Positions 15,395 to 22,517 of a stretch of 36,275 nt of DNA are shown piece by piece. The notes beneath the pieces were generated by a model. That model saw nothing but the letters and a program-made list of their open reading frames with translations. It was not told the DNA's origin and made no database searches. Every line of letters begins with the position of its first letter. Positions within the stretch are counted from its first letter, which is position 1. A program made the position numbers and the translations under genes. The DNA is from Pseudomonadota bacterium (lineage in GTDB: Bacteria > Pseudomonadota > Gammaproteobacteria > Burkholderiales > Burkholderiaceae_C): assembly GCA_021805805.1 (NCBI GenBank), contig JAJZEB010000022.1:1-36275 (forward strand), written 5' to 3'.

Positions 15395-16309
15395 ATGGCC
15401 GAGTCGTCCCCCCGCCGCCTGCGCCGCCCCAACTGGGGACGGCTGACCGTCATCGGCGTGCCGCAGCTGTGGCTGCTGGCGTTCCTGCTGGTGCCTTTCG
15501 TCATCCTGCTGAAAATCAGCTTGTCGGAAAGCAACGCGCTGGGAATCGGCTTCAACCCGCTCATGTCGTGGGCCAACGACAGCCTGGTGTTCAAGCTGAA
15601 GTTCACCGCCTACCTGGCGCTGGTCCGCGACCACCTGTACGTCGTCACGTACCTGTCGTCGATCTGGTACGCCGCGCTGACCACGTTGCTGTGCCTGGTG
15701 ATCGGCTACCCGTTCTCGTACTTCATGGCGCGCGCGCGGCCGACGCTTCGCCCGGCGCTGCTGATGCTGGTCATGCTGCCGTTCTGGACCTCGTTCCTGA
15801 TCCGCATCTACGCCTGGAAGAACCTGCTCGACCTCAACGGCCTGATCAACCAGTTCCTTCTCTGGGCCGGAATCATCCACACCCCGCTGCGGATGATGTT
15901 CACTGAGTTCTCGTTCATGATCGGCATGGTCTACGGCTACATCCCGTTCATGATCCTCCCGCTGTACGCGACGCTGGTCAAGATGGATCTGCGGCTGATC
16001 GAAGCCGCGGCCGATCTCGGCTCCACGCCGCTGAAGACCTTCTGGCTGGTCACCGTGCCGCTGTCGCGCTCGGGGATCATCGCCGGCTCGCTGCTGGTGT
16101 TCATCCCGGCGGTCGGCGAATACGTGATCCCGGAACTGCTCGCCGGCCCGTCGACGCTGAACATCGGCCGAGTGATGTGGAACGAATTCTTCGACAACCT
16201 CGACTGGCAGCGGGCGTCGGCAGTGGCGATCGTCATGATCCTGCTGATCCTGGCGCCGATCGCGATGTTCAACAAATACCAGACCCGAAGCATGGAGACC
16301 TCGCGATGA
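15395..16309 (+). CDS. potH: Putrescine ABC transporter permease PotH
   Basis: This 304-residue inner-membrane permease (BPD_transp_1) has six predicted spans, the first at LWLLAFLLVPFVILLKISLSES. The conserved loop is EAAADLGSTPLKTFWLVTVPLSRSGIIAG, the EAA motif that docks on the ATPase. LPFWTSFLIRIYAWKNLL is typical of PotB/PotH proteins. CGGAGA lies just upstream of the ATG. Its stop overlaps the potI start (ATGA at 16306-16309). Confidence 0.9.
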   Translation: MAESSPRRLRRPNWGRLTVIGVPQLWLLAFLLVPFVILLKISLSESNALGIGFNPLMSWANDSLVFKLKFTAYLALVRDHLYVVTYLSSIWYAALTTLLCLVIGYPFSYFMARARPTLRPALLMLVMLPFWTSFLIRIYAWKNLLDLNGLINQFLLWAGIIHTPLRMMFTEFSFMIGMVYGYIPFMILPLYATLVKMDLRLIEAAADLGSTPLKTFWLVTVPLSRSGIIAGSLLVFIPAVGEYVIPELLAGPSTLNIGRVMWNEFFDNLDWQRASAVAIVMILLILAPIAMFNKYQTRSMETSR

Positions 16310-17190
16310 AGCGCCGCGCATTGCTGCCGGCGGCGTGGATGGCGCTGGTCTACTTTTTCCTCTACCTGCCGATCGTCGTCCTCGTCGTCTATTCGTTCAA
16401 CAACTCGCGGATGGTCACGATCTGGGGCGGCTGGACGTTCAAGTGGTACGGCGCGATCGTGCACGACAGCGAGGTCATCAACGGCCTGCTGCTGTCGCTG
16501 AAGGTCGCGCTGGCCACCGCGTGCAGCTCGGTGGTGCTGGGCACGCTGGCGGCGTTCGCGCTGTCGCGCTACCGCCGCTTCAAAGGCAAGAGCCTGCTGA
16601 ACTTCATGATCAACATCCCGCTGGTGATGCCCACCGTGGTCATCGCGCTGGCGCTGCTGATGTTCTTCGTCACCATGCAGAAGGCGCTGGGCTGGCCGCA
16701 GAAGGGCTTCTTCACCATTTTCATCGGCCATACCGTGATGTGCATTTCGTACGCGGCTGTGGTCATCGAGTCGCGGCTGAAGGAAATGGACCAGTCGATC
16801 GAGGAAGCGGCGATGGACCTCGGTGCGCGCCCGTTCCAGGTCTTCATGCTGGTCACCCTGCCGTCGATCTCGCAGGCGCTGGTCTCGGCCTGGCTGCTCG
16901 CGTTCTCGCTGTCGCTCGACGAGGTCGTGATCTCGGCCTTCCTGTCCGGCCCCGGCGCCACCACGCTGCCGGTGGTGATCTTCTCGCGGGCGCGCCTCGG
17001 ACTGAACCCGACCATCAACGTGGTCGGCGCGATCACCGTCTATCTGGTCGTTGTCGCGGTCGCCGTCAGCAGCGTGCTGATGGCCCGGCGCGAGCGCAGA
17101 CGCGCGCTGGAAAGCGCCGCGGCGTTGCGGCAGGAAGTCGAGTTCCACCCCGGCGTGCACGCCGGCGACACAGGAACCGTGTTGTCCTAG
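16306..17190 (+). CDS. potI: Putrescine ABC transporter permease PotI
   Basis: This 294-residue second permease (PotC/PotI family) starts at the ATG overlapping the potH stop by four bases. Spans begin at WMALVYFFLYLPIVVLVVYSFN, followed by the PotC-type motif FNNSRMVTIWGGWTFKWY. The EAA loop is EEAAMDLGARPFQVFMLVTLP. The C-terminal tail after the last span is polar and about 30 residues long (RRERRRALESAAALRQE), slightly longer than usual. No terminator is seen before the porin gene 48 bases downstream, so that gene is probably in the same operon. Confidence 0.9.
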   Translation: MKRRALLPAAWMALVYFFLYLPIVVLVVYSFNNSRMVTIWGGWTFKWYGAIVHDSEVINGLLLSLKVALATACSSVVLGTLAAFALSRYRRFKGKSLLNFMINIPLVMPTVVIALALLMFFVTMQKALGWPQKGFFTIFIGHTVMCISYAAVVIESRLKEMDQSIEEAAMDLGARPFQVFMLVTLPSISQALVSAWLLAFSLSLDEVVISAFLSGPGATTLPVVIFSRARLGLNPTINVVGAITVYLVVVAVAVSSVLMARRERRRALESAAALRQEVEFHPGVHAGDTGTVLS

Positions 17191-17238
17191 CTGATTTCGC
17201 TTTTCAGCCCTTGATGTACCCGCCCCAGGAGGATTTCC

Positions 17239-18738
17239 ATGCGTAAAACGATGCACAAAAGGTACAGTCTCTCGGTACTGGCGCTCAGCCTCGGCTTCGC
17301 GCCGGTGATGGCGCGCGCCGACACCAACGCCCAGATCCTGAAGGAACTCAAGGCCCTGCAAGCCCAGGTGCGGCAGCTCGAGGCCAAGGTTCAGGCGCAG
17401 GACGCGCAGATCCACGCGCAAGGCGCCGCGGTGCAGGCGCAAGACACCGCGATCAAGGCGCAGCAGGGCCAGATCGCCGACGCGGCGGCCAATGCCAACG
17501 ATGCATCGACCCAGGCCGACCACAACGCGGTGCAGATCATCGGGCTGAAGGGCGCCGCCAAGCGCACTGGCATGGACGGCATGACGGTGACCGGATCGAT
17601 CGCGCCGGCGTACGTCTACAACCAGGATCTGCAGAGTTCGTCGTTCGTGTTCCTGAACCGCTCGAACGGATCGCCCGGCGGATCGACGATCTACAACTAC
17701 GACAACTCGAGCTTCGGCCAGGCCAATATCCAGTTCCAGAAGGTGATGAGCGACGGCACCAAGTGGACCCTGAACCTGGTGCCCGACCGCGGCGCCGGCG
17801 CGATCACCAACGGCAGCTCGATCATCAACGAGGCCTCGGTGTCGATGCCGATCAACGGCGACCAGAGCACCCGACTGATCGCCGGCCAGATCCCGGACTG
17901 GGAAGGCTACGAATACGTGTTCGACAACCAGACCTACGCGGTCACGCACAACCTGCTGTTCGACTTCACCGAATTGTCGGCATATACCGGCGCTGGAGTC
18001 GACATCACGCGCGGATCGTGGGAGTGGAAGGCACTGCTTGGCAACATGAATTCGCCGCGTTACTACTACACGATGAACGCAAACACCGTGCCCAGCGGCG
18101 GCCGCGCTCCCGGCGCGGTGTTCCGCGTCGACTACTCGCCGTCGTCTTACGACAACGCCGATATCGGCGCCTGGGCGATGATCGGCAAGTTGCCGAACGC
18201 GACCACCGTGGCGAACGCCTCTGGCGTGTCGGGAGGTACCTCTTCGGTGCAGATGTTCGAACTCGACGCGTACATGACCCACGCCGCATGGGGCTACTAT
18301 GGACAGGTCGGCTTCGGCAAGCAGGCCGGGGCCGCGTACAACGGCGGCGACGCGAAATGGTGGGGCCTGTCGGGAACGCTGACCTATAACTTCACGCCAC
18401 GTTTGCTCGGCTTCGCCCGCGCCGACTACCTGAACGATTCGGCCAACGGTGGCGGACTGGTCGGCGGCGTCAACGGGTCGGATCTCGCGAACGGAACCGA
18501 CAATGGATTCGGCCCCAGTCTGGCGACTTGCGACGCGACCGGTGCCAACTGCAGCGGCAACGGCGCCAATCGCTACGCGCTTTCGTTCGGCACCGACTAT
18601 CAGATCTCGAAGTCGACCAAGCTCAAACTCGAGTATCGCCACGACGGATCGAACCTGCCCACATTCATCAATGTGTCGAACGGTTCGTACAAGAAGAGCA
18701 ACAACCTGCTCGCCGCGGGCCTGGCCGTCAGCTTCTGA
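17239..18738 (+). CDS. DUF3138-like outer-membrane porin
   Basis: This is a 499-residue protein. The start has an excellent AGGAGG (17227-17232). The signal peptide is at residues 1-28 (LSLGFAPVMARA). Residues about 31-95 are a heptad-like, Gln/Ala-rich coiled coil (LKALQAQVRQLEAKVQAQDAQ onward) that would trimerise in the periplasm. The rest (about 115-499) is a beta-barrel with alternating aromatic strands and a C-terminal phenylalanine (GLAVSF), the signal for outer-membrane insertion. The pattern matches DUF3138, a porin-like family of Burkholderiales, as I recall it. Directly after potFGHI, it could be the outer-membrane entry for polyamines or other amines; that is inference. Two cysteines flank a DATGAN loop. 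It is followed by two strong hairpins, the second with a T-rich tail. Confidence 0.8.
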   Translation: MRKTMHKRYSLSVLALSLGFAPVMARADTNAQILKELKALQAQVRQLEAKVQAQDAQIHAQGAAVQAQDTAIKAQQGQIADAAANANDASTQADHNAVQIIGLKGAAKRTGMDGMTVTGSIAPAYVYNQDLQSSSFVFLNRSNGSPGGSTIYNYDNSSFGQANIQFQKVMSDGTKWTLNLVPDRGAGAITNGSSIINEASVSMPINGDQSTRLIAGQIPDWEGYEYVFDNQTYAVTHNLLFDFTELSAYTGAGVDITRGSWEWKALLGNMNSPRYYYTMNANTVPSGGRAPGAVFRVDYSPSSYDNADIGAWAMIGKLPNATTVANASGVSGGTSSVQMFELDAYMTHAAWGYYGQVGFGKQAGAAYNGGDAKWWGLSGTLTYNFTPRLLGFARADYLNDSANGGGLVGGVNGSDLANGTDNGFGPSLATCDATGANCSGNGANRYALSFGTDYQISKSTKLKLEYRHDGSNLPTFINVSNGSYKKSNNLLAAGLAVSF

Positions 18739-18749
18739 TCGTGTGACCG

Positions 18750-18776
18750 GCGCGGCGCGGGGAACCCGCGCCGCGC
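18750..18776 (+). repeat. Perfect 12-base hairpin after the porin gene
   Basis: GCGCGGCGCGGG (18750-18761) and CCCGCGCCGCGC (18765-18776) pair fully around GAA. It begins 11 bases after the porin stop and directly precedes the terminator hairpin. It could block 3' exonucleases. Confidence 0.6.
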
Positions 18777-18778
18777 AT

Positions 18779-18813
18779 CGGCCGGGCGGCTGGTGCCGCC
18801 CGGCCGCTTTCTT
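18779..18813 (+). terminator. Rho-independent-type terminator after pot-porin operon
   Basis: CGGCCGGGCGG (18779-18789) pairs perfectly with CCGCCCGGCCG (18796-18806) around CTGGTG, followed by CTTTCTTTG. This is the best intrinsic terminator in the window and marks the 3' end of the potFGHI-porin transcript. The cupin start codon lies 25 bases further on, so cupin-puuC needs read-through or its own promoter. Confidence 0.75.
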
Positions 18814-18837
18814 TGTCCCCCGTCGTGGAGGCAAGCG

Positions 18838-19242
18838 ATGCCTGCAATCGTGACTTTCGACGCCGAAGTCGATCCCGAGGCGTTCACGCCCGACCCGGCG
18901 CGGGTGCTGCGCGGCGATCCGCGCCAACTGAGCTGGAACCATCACACCGACGCCAGCGGCCAGTTCTGCGCCGGAGTCTGGCAAGGCGAGCCCGGCGCCT
19001 GGCGCGTACGCTACGCCATCGGCGAGGAGGAATTCTGCGTGCTGCTCGAAGGCGAGGTCACGCTGAGCGGCGACGACGGACGCAGCGTGCGGCTGCACGC
19101 CGGCGATGCCTTCGTCGTCCCCGGCGGCTTCGAGGGCATCTGGGAGAATCACACGCGGGTGCTCAAGCACTACGCGATCATGACGCTGCGCGCTTCCGAT
19201 GACGCGACGCGCGGCACGCAACCACGGGAGATTTCAGCATGA
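18838..19242 (+). CDS. Small single-domain cupin (Cupin_3/DUF861-like)
   Basis: This 134-residue protein starts at 18838, where GTGGAGG stands upstream. A single cupin barrel spans about residues 25-120: motif 1 is around GEEEFCVLLEGEVTLSGDDG and motif 2 around HAGDAFVVPGGFEGIWEN. The histidines of the classic metal-binding motif 1 are missing (EEEF in place of HxH), as in many DUF861 members. Such cupins occur with aldehyde dehydrogenases and amine catabolism. E. coli PuuR carries a cupin as its effector domain, but here there is no DNA-binding domain. The stop overlaps the puuC start (ATGA), so the two are translationally coupled and presumably functionally linked. Its reaction or ligand is unknown. 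Confidence 0.82.
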   Translation: MPAIVTFDAEVDPEAFTPDPARVLRGDPRQLSWNHHTDASGQFCAGVWQGEPGAWRVRYAIGEEEFCVLLEGEVTLSGDDGRSVRLHAGDAFVVPGGFEGIWENHTRVLKHYAIMTLRASDDATRGTQPREISA

Positions 19243-20747
19243 CTGCTCAGCAACCCCATGGCCTGTGGCACGGCCGCGCCGCCGATCTGCTGGCGCGCGG
19301 AATCGACGGCCGCATGGTCATCGACGGCCACCGCTACAACGCCACCGACGGCGACCTGTTCGACTGCGTCTCGCCGATCGACGGCCGGGTCATCGCGCGC
19401 GTTGCGCGCGGCAAGCAGGCCGACATCGACCGCGCGGTGCAGTCGGCGCGCGCCGCGTTCGCCGACCGACGCTGGGCCGGAATGCCGCCGGCGGCGCGCA
19501 AGAAGGTGATGCTGGCGTTCGCCGAAAGGATCCGCGGCGCTCGCGACGAACTCGCGCTGCTCGAAACGCTCGACATGGGCAAGCCGATCAGGAACGCGCT
19601 CAGCGCCGACGTCCCCGGTTCGGCACGCTGCATCCAGTGGTATGGCGAGGCGGTCGACAAGATCTACGACGAAATCGCGCCGACCGGCGCGGGCGCGCTG
19701 GCGCTGATCACCCGCGAGCCGGTCGGCGTGGTCGGCGCCATCGTGCCGTGGAACTACCCCATGCTGATGGCGTCGTGGAAACTCGGCCCGGCGCTGGCCG
19801 CAGGCAACAGCGTGGTGCTGAAGCCGTCGGAGAAGTCGCCGCTGACCGCGCTGCGGCTTGCCGAGCTGGCGCTCGAGGCCGGGCTGCCCGAAGGCGTGTT
19901 CAACGTCGTCCCCGGATTCGGCCACGAGGCCGGCGAGGCGCTGGCACTGCACATGGACGTCGACGCCATCGGCTTCACCGGATCGACGCGCACCGGCCGG
20001 CGCATGCTCGACTACGCCAGCCGCAGCAACCTCAAGCGCGTGTACAACGAACTCGGCGGCAAGTCGGCCAATGTCGTGTTCGCCGATTTCGACGATCTGG
20101 AGCGCGCCGCGCGCACCGCGGTCGACAGCATGTTCTACAACCAGGGCGAGAGCTGCAACGCGCCGTCGCGGTTGCTGGTGCAGGAAGACGTGGCCGACGC
20201 GTTCGTGCAACGACTGGCCGCGCTGGCCCCGGCGTACCACCCGGCCGACCCGCTCGACCCCGGAACCACGCTGGGCGCGCTGGTCGACGAGACGCAGACG
20301 CGCACCGTGATGGGCTACATCCAGGCCGGAATCGACGAAGGCGCGCACTGCGTCACCGGAGGCTGCCGCGCGCTCGAGGACAGCGGCGGCCAGTACGTCG
20401 CGCCGACCGTGTTCGACGCCGTGCGCAACGATATGAAGATCGCGCGCGAGGAGATCTTCGGCCCGGTGCTGTCGGTGATCCGCTTCAAGACCGAGGCCGA
20501 AGCGGTGGCGCTGGCCAACGACAGCGCCTACGGGCTGCACGCCGCGGTCTGGAGCAGCAACCTGGACCGCGCGGTGCGGGTGTCGCGCGCGCTGCACGCC
20601 GGAACGGTGCACGTGAACCAGTACGACGAGGACGACATCACGGTGCCGTTCGGCGGCGTCAAGCAGTCGGGCAACGGGCGCGACAAGTCGCTGCACGCCT
20701 TCGACAAGTACACCGAGCTGAAGACGACCTGGATGCGCATCGGCTGA
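19239..20747 (+). CDS. puuC: Gamma-glutamyl-gamma-aminobutyraldehyde dehydrogenase (PuuC-like)
   Basis: This 502-residue NAD(P)-dependent aldehyde dehydrogenase should oxidise the PuuB product to gamma-glutamyl-GABA. The catalytic cysteine is C306 in QGESCNAPSR, the general base is E271 in NELGGKSANVVF, the cofactor segment is VPWNYPMLMASWKLGPALAAGN, and the C-terminal motif PFGGVKQSGNGRDKSLHAFDKYTELKT is cut from the PuuC/AldH type (described here by its key residues GGVKQSG and DKYTE). Length fits E. coli PuuC (495). It follows the cupin with a four-base overlap. PuuB, PuuA, PuuD and this enzyme complete the putrescine-to-GABA route in one window. Confidence 0.88.
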   Translation: MTAQQPHGLWHGRAADLLARGIDGRMVIDGHRYNATDGDLFDCVSPIDGRVIARVARGKQADIDRAVQSARAAFADRRWAGMPPAARKKVMLAFAERIRGARDELALLETLDMGKPIRNALSADVPGSARCIQWYGEAVDKIYDEIAPTGAGALALITREPVGVVGAIVPWNYPMLMASWKLGPALAAGNSVVLKPSEKSPLTALRLAELALEAGLPEGVFNVVPGFGHEAGEALALHMDVDAIGFTGSTRTGRRMLDYASRSNLKRVYNELGGKSANVVFADFDDLERAARTAVDSMFYNQGESCNAPSRLLVQEDVADAFVQRLAALAPAYHPADPLDPGTTLGALVDETQTRTVMGYIQAGIDEGAHCVTGGCRALEDSGGQYVAPTVFDAVRNDMKIAREEIFGPVLSVIRFKTEAEAVALANDSAYGLHAAVWSSNLDRAVRVSRALHAGTVHVNQYDEDDITVPFGGVKQSGNGRDKSLHAFDKYTELKTTWMRIG

Positions 20748-20761
20748 CGCGCCGGATCAAG

Positions 20762-20779
20762 CCCCGCCGCGCAGCGGGG
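20762..20779 (+). repeat. Short hairpin between puuC and the diguanylate cyclase
   Basis: CCCCGC (20762-20767) pairs with GCGGGG (20774-20779), loop CGCGCA. There is no T-run. It is weak as a terminator, so read-through from puuC into the next gene is plausible. Confidence 0.35.
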
Positions 20780-20830
20780 ATCGCGCTGCGACGCCGGCCG
20801 CGCTACGATCGGTCGCGGAGGTGGCGGCAC

Positions 20831-22333
20831 ATGGCGGATCCGGCCTCGTTTGCAGCAGGGCGTGTGCGCGGCGGCGTGTTCGTCGACCCGGCGTGCGAGC
20901 TTGCCTGCGTGGCCGCGAACTGGCCGATGGTCTCGGCGCGACTGCGCGAGCTGGCGCTGTACGGTGGCGCCAGCCTGCTGCTGCTGAGCCTGGTCGATCT
21001 GGCGCTGCTCGGCGCCACTCCGGTCTGGGGCGCGCTGCTCGCGGCGCGGATCGCAGTCGCAGCAGCGGCGCTGGCGCTGTGGCACGCGGCGCGCGGCGGC
21101 GTTCCGTCGCGGCTGTCGCGGCTTCGCGGCACCCTGCTGGCGTTCGAGGCGCTGGCCGCCGCGCTGATGCTGGCCGACTCCGCGCTGCTGCCGCTGCCGG
21201 CGGTCGACACCGCGATCGGTGCCCTGACCATGCTCGTCGCGCTGTACACCTTCGCGCCGCTGCTGACCCCGACCGCGCTGTGGATCGGCCCGGCACTCAC
21301 GCTCGGCTTCGTCGGCCTTCTGCTGCGCGATGCCGCCTACGCGCCGCCGGCATGGGCCGCCGCGCTGCTGCTGCTGGCGCTGGCGAATCTCGGCGGCTGG
21401 CGGATCGCGCTGCAGCAGGCGCGCTCCCTGCGCCTGGCCTGGCTGGACCGCGAAGCGCTGCGACGCGCGATGGCCGAGCGCGCGCGCGTCGAGGACGCGC
21501 TGCGCGCCAGCGAGTCGCGGCTGCGGCTGCTGTTCGACGCCGCGCCGCTGCCGATGCTGCTGGTGCGGCAGCACGACGCCGCGGTGCTGCGCCACAACGT
21601 TGCCGCGACGCGCTGGCTGCAGCCGCTGGACGAGACCGCAACCGCGGTGCTGCGGCTGTGCACCGGCTTGCGCGCCGACCAGCCGATGCAGCAGATCGAA
21701 TTGCGCCTCGGCGGCGGAGTCGCGCAGCCTCACGATGCGCTGCTGTCGGCGCGCGCGCTGGACATCGACGGCGAGGCCTGCGTGCTGATCGGAATGACCG
21801 ACATCTCGGCGCTGAAGACCCTGCAGCGCGAGCTGACCGAGCTGGCCGAGATCGACGCACTGACCGCGCTGCCCAACCGCCGCGGCTTCGCCGCGCGCAG
21901 CGCAGCGCTGCTGCAACGCAGCACCCCACTGGCGCTGCTGATGCTGGATCTGGACCATTTCAAGCGCGTCAACGACACCCACGGCCACGCCGTCGGCGAC
22001 GAAGTCCTGGCCCAGGTCGGGGCACTGCTCGGCCACCACATGCGCCACGGCGACGTCATGGGCCGGCACGGCGGCGAGGAGTTCGTCGCCCTGCTCGGCG
22101 TGGCCTCGCGCGCCAGCGCACGCGAGGCCGCCGAGCGGCTTCGCGCCTACATCGAGGCGCATCCTTTCGCCACCAGCGTCGGCGTGCTGCGCCTGAGCGT
22201 GAGCATCGGCCTGACGCTGCGCGAGACCGGCCCGTCGGAGCCCGGCGCGCTGGCCGCGCTGCTCACGCGCGCCGACGCCGCGCTGTACCGGGCCAAGCAG
22301 CGCGGACGCAATCGTGTCGAAACGCTGGAGTAA
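20831..22333 (+). CDS. Membrane diguanylate cyclase with PAS and GGDEF domains
   Basis: This 500-residue protein starts at 20831, with GGAGGTGG (20817-20824) upstream. About five hydrophobic segments occupy residues 38-195 (for example LRELALYGGASLLLLSLVDLALLG), an unassigned membrane sensor. A helical linker (about 200-230, ALRRAMAERARVEDALRASE) leads to a PAS-like domain (about 230-330) and then a GGDEF domain. The active motif is GGEEF (414-418), the metal/substrate residues are in DLDHFKRVNDTHGHAVGDEVL, and the RxxD inhibitory site is intact (RHGD, 405-408). It should therefore make c-di-GMP from two GTP and be product-inhibited. It runs in the same direction as puuC, 83 bases behind, possibly in the same transcript. 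The signal sensed is unknown. Confidence 0.88.
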   Translation: MADPASFAAGRVRGGVFVDPACELACVAANWPMVSARLRELALYGGASLLLLSLVDLALLGATPVWGALLAARIAVAAAALALWHAARGGVPSRLSRLRGTLLAFEALAAALMLADSALLPLPAVDTAIGALTMLVALYTFAPLLTPTALWIGPALTLGFVGLLLRDAAYAPPAWAAALLLLALANLGGWRIALQQARSLRLAWLDREALRRAMAERARVEDALRASESRLRLLFDAAPLPMLLVRQHDAAVLRHNVAATRWLQPLDETATAVLRLCTGLRADQPMQQIELRLGGGVAQPHDALLSARALDIDGEACVLIGMTDISALKTLQRELTELAEIDALTALPNRRGFAARSAALLQRSTPLALLMLDLDHFKRVNDTHGHAVGDEVLAQVGALLGHHMRHGDVMGRHGGEEFVALLGVASRASAREAAERLRAYIEAHPFATSVGVLRLSVSIGLTLRETGPSEPGALAALLTRADAALYRAKQRGRNRVETLE

Positions 22334-22517
22334 GGCGTTGCCGAAATGACATGATGCCCCCCTCGTTTCCGTGGGCTGGCACGAAAATCGGCGCGCCGAA
22401 GCTTCAAGGCGACAAATGTGTGCCTTATGATGAAACGCAGATGCGCCCGCGCGCCATGCGGCCGTTCCCGTCATTTCGCGGCCCACGCCGCGGAACCCAG
22501 CACGACACGAGACCACC

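Noticed and set aside
15937-19221. 1094-codon minus-strand open frame opposite potI and the porin
   Set aside because: Composition is that of a reversed high-GC gene and there is no recognisable domain; the plus strand is fully explained.
22400-22517. Sigma-70 promoter (TTCAAG / TATGAT, 17-base gap) before the vWA-OmpA gene
   Set aside because: The -35 matches only half of the consensus; too weak to annotate as a feature.
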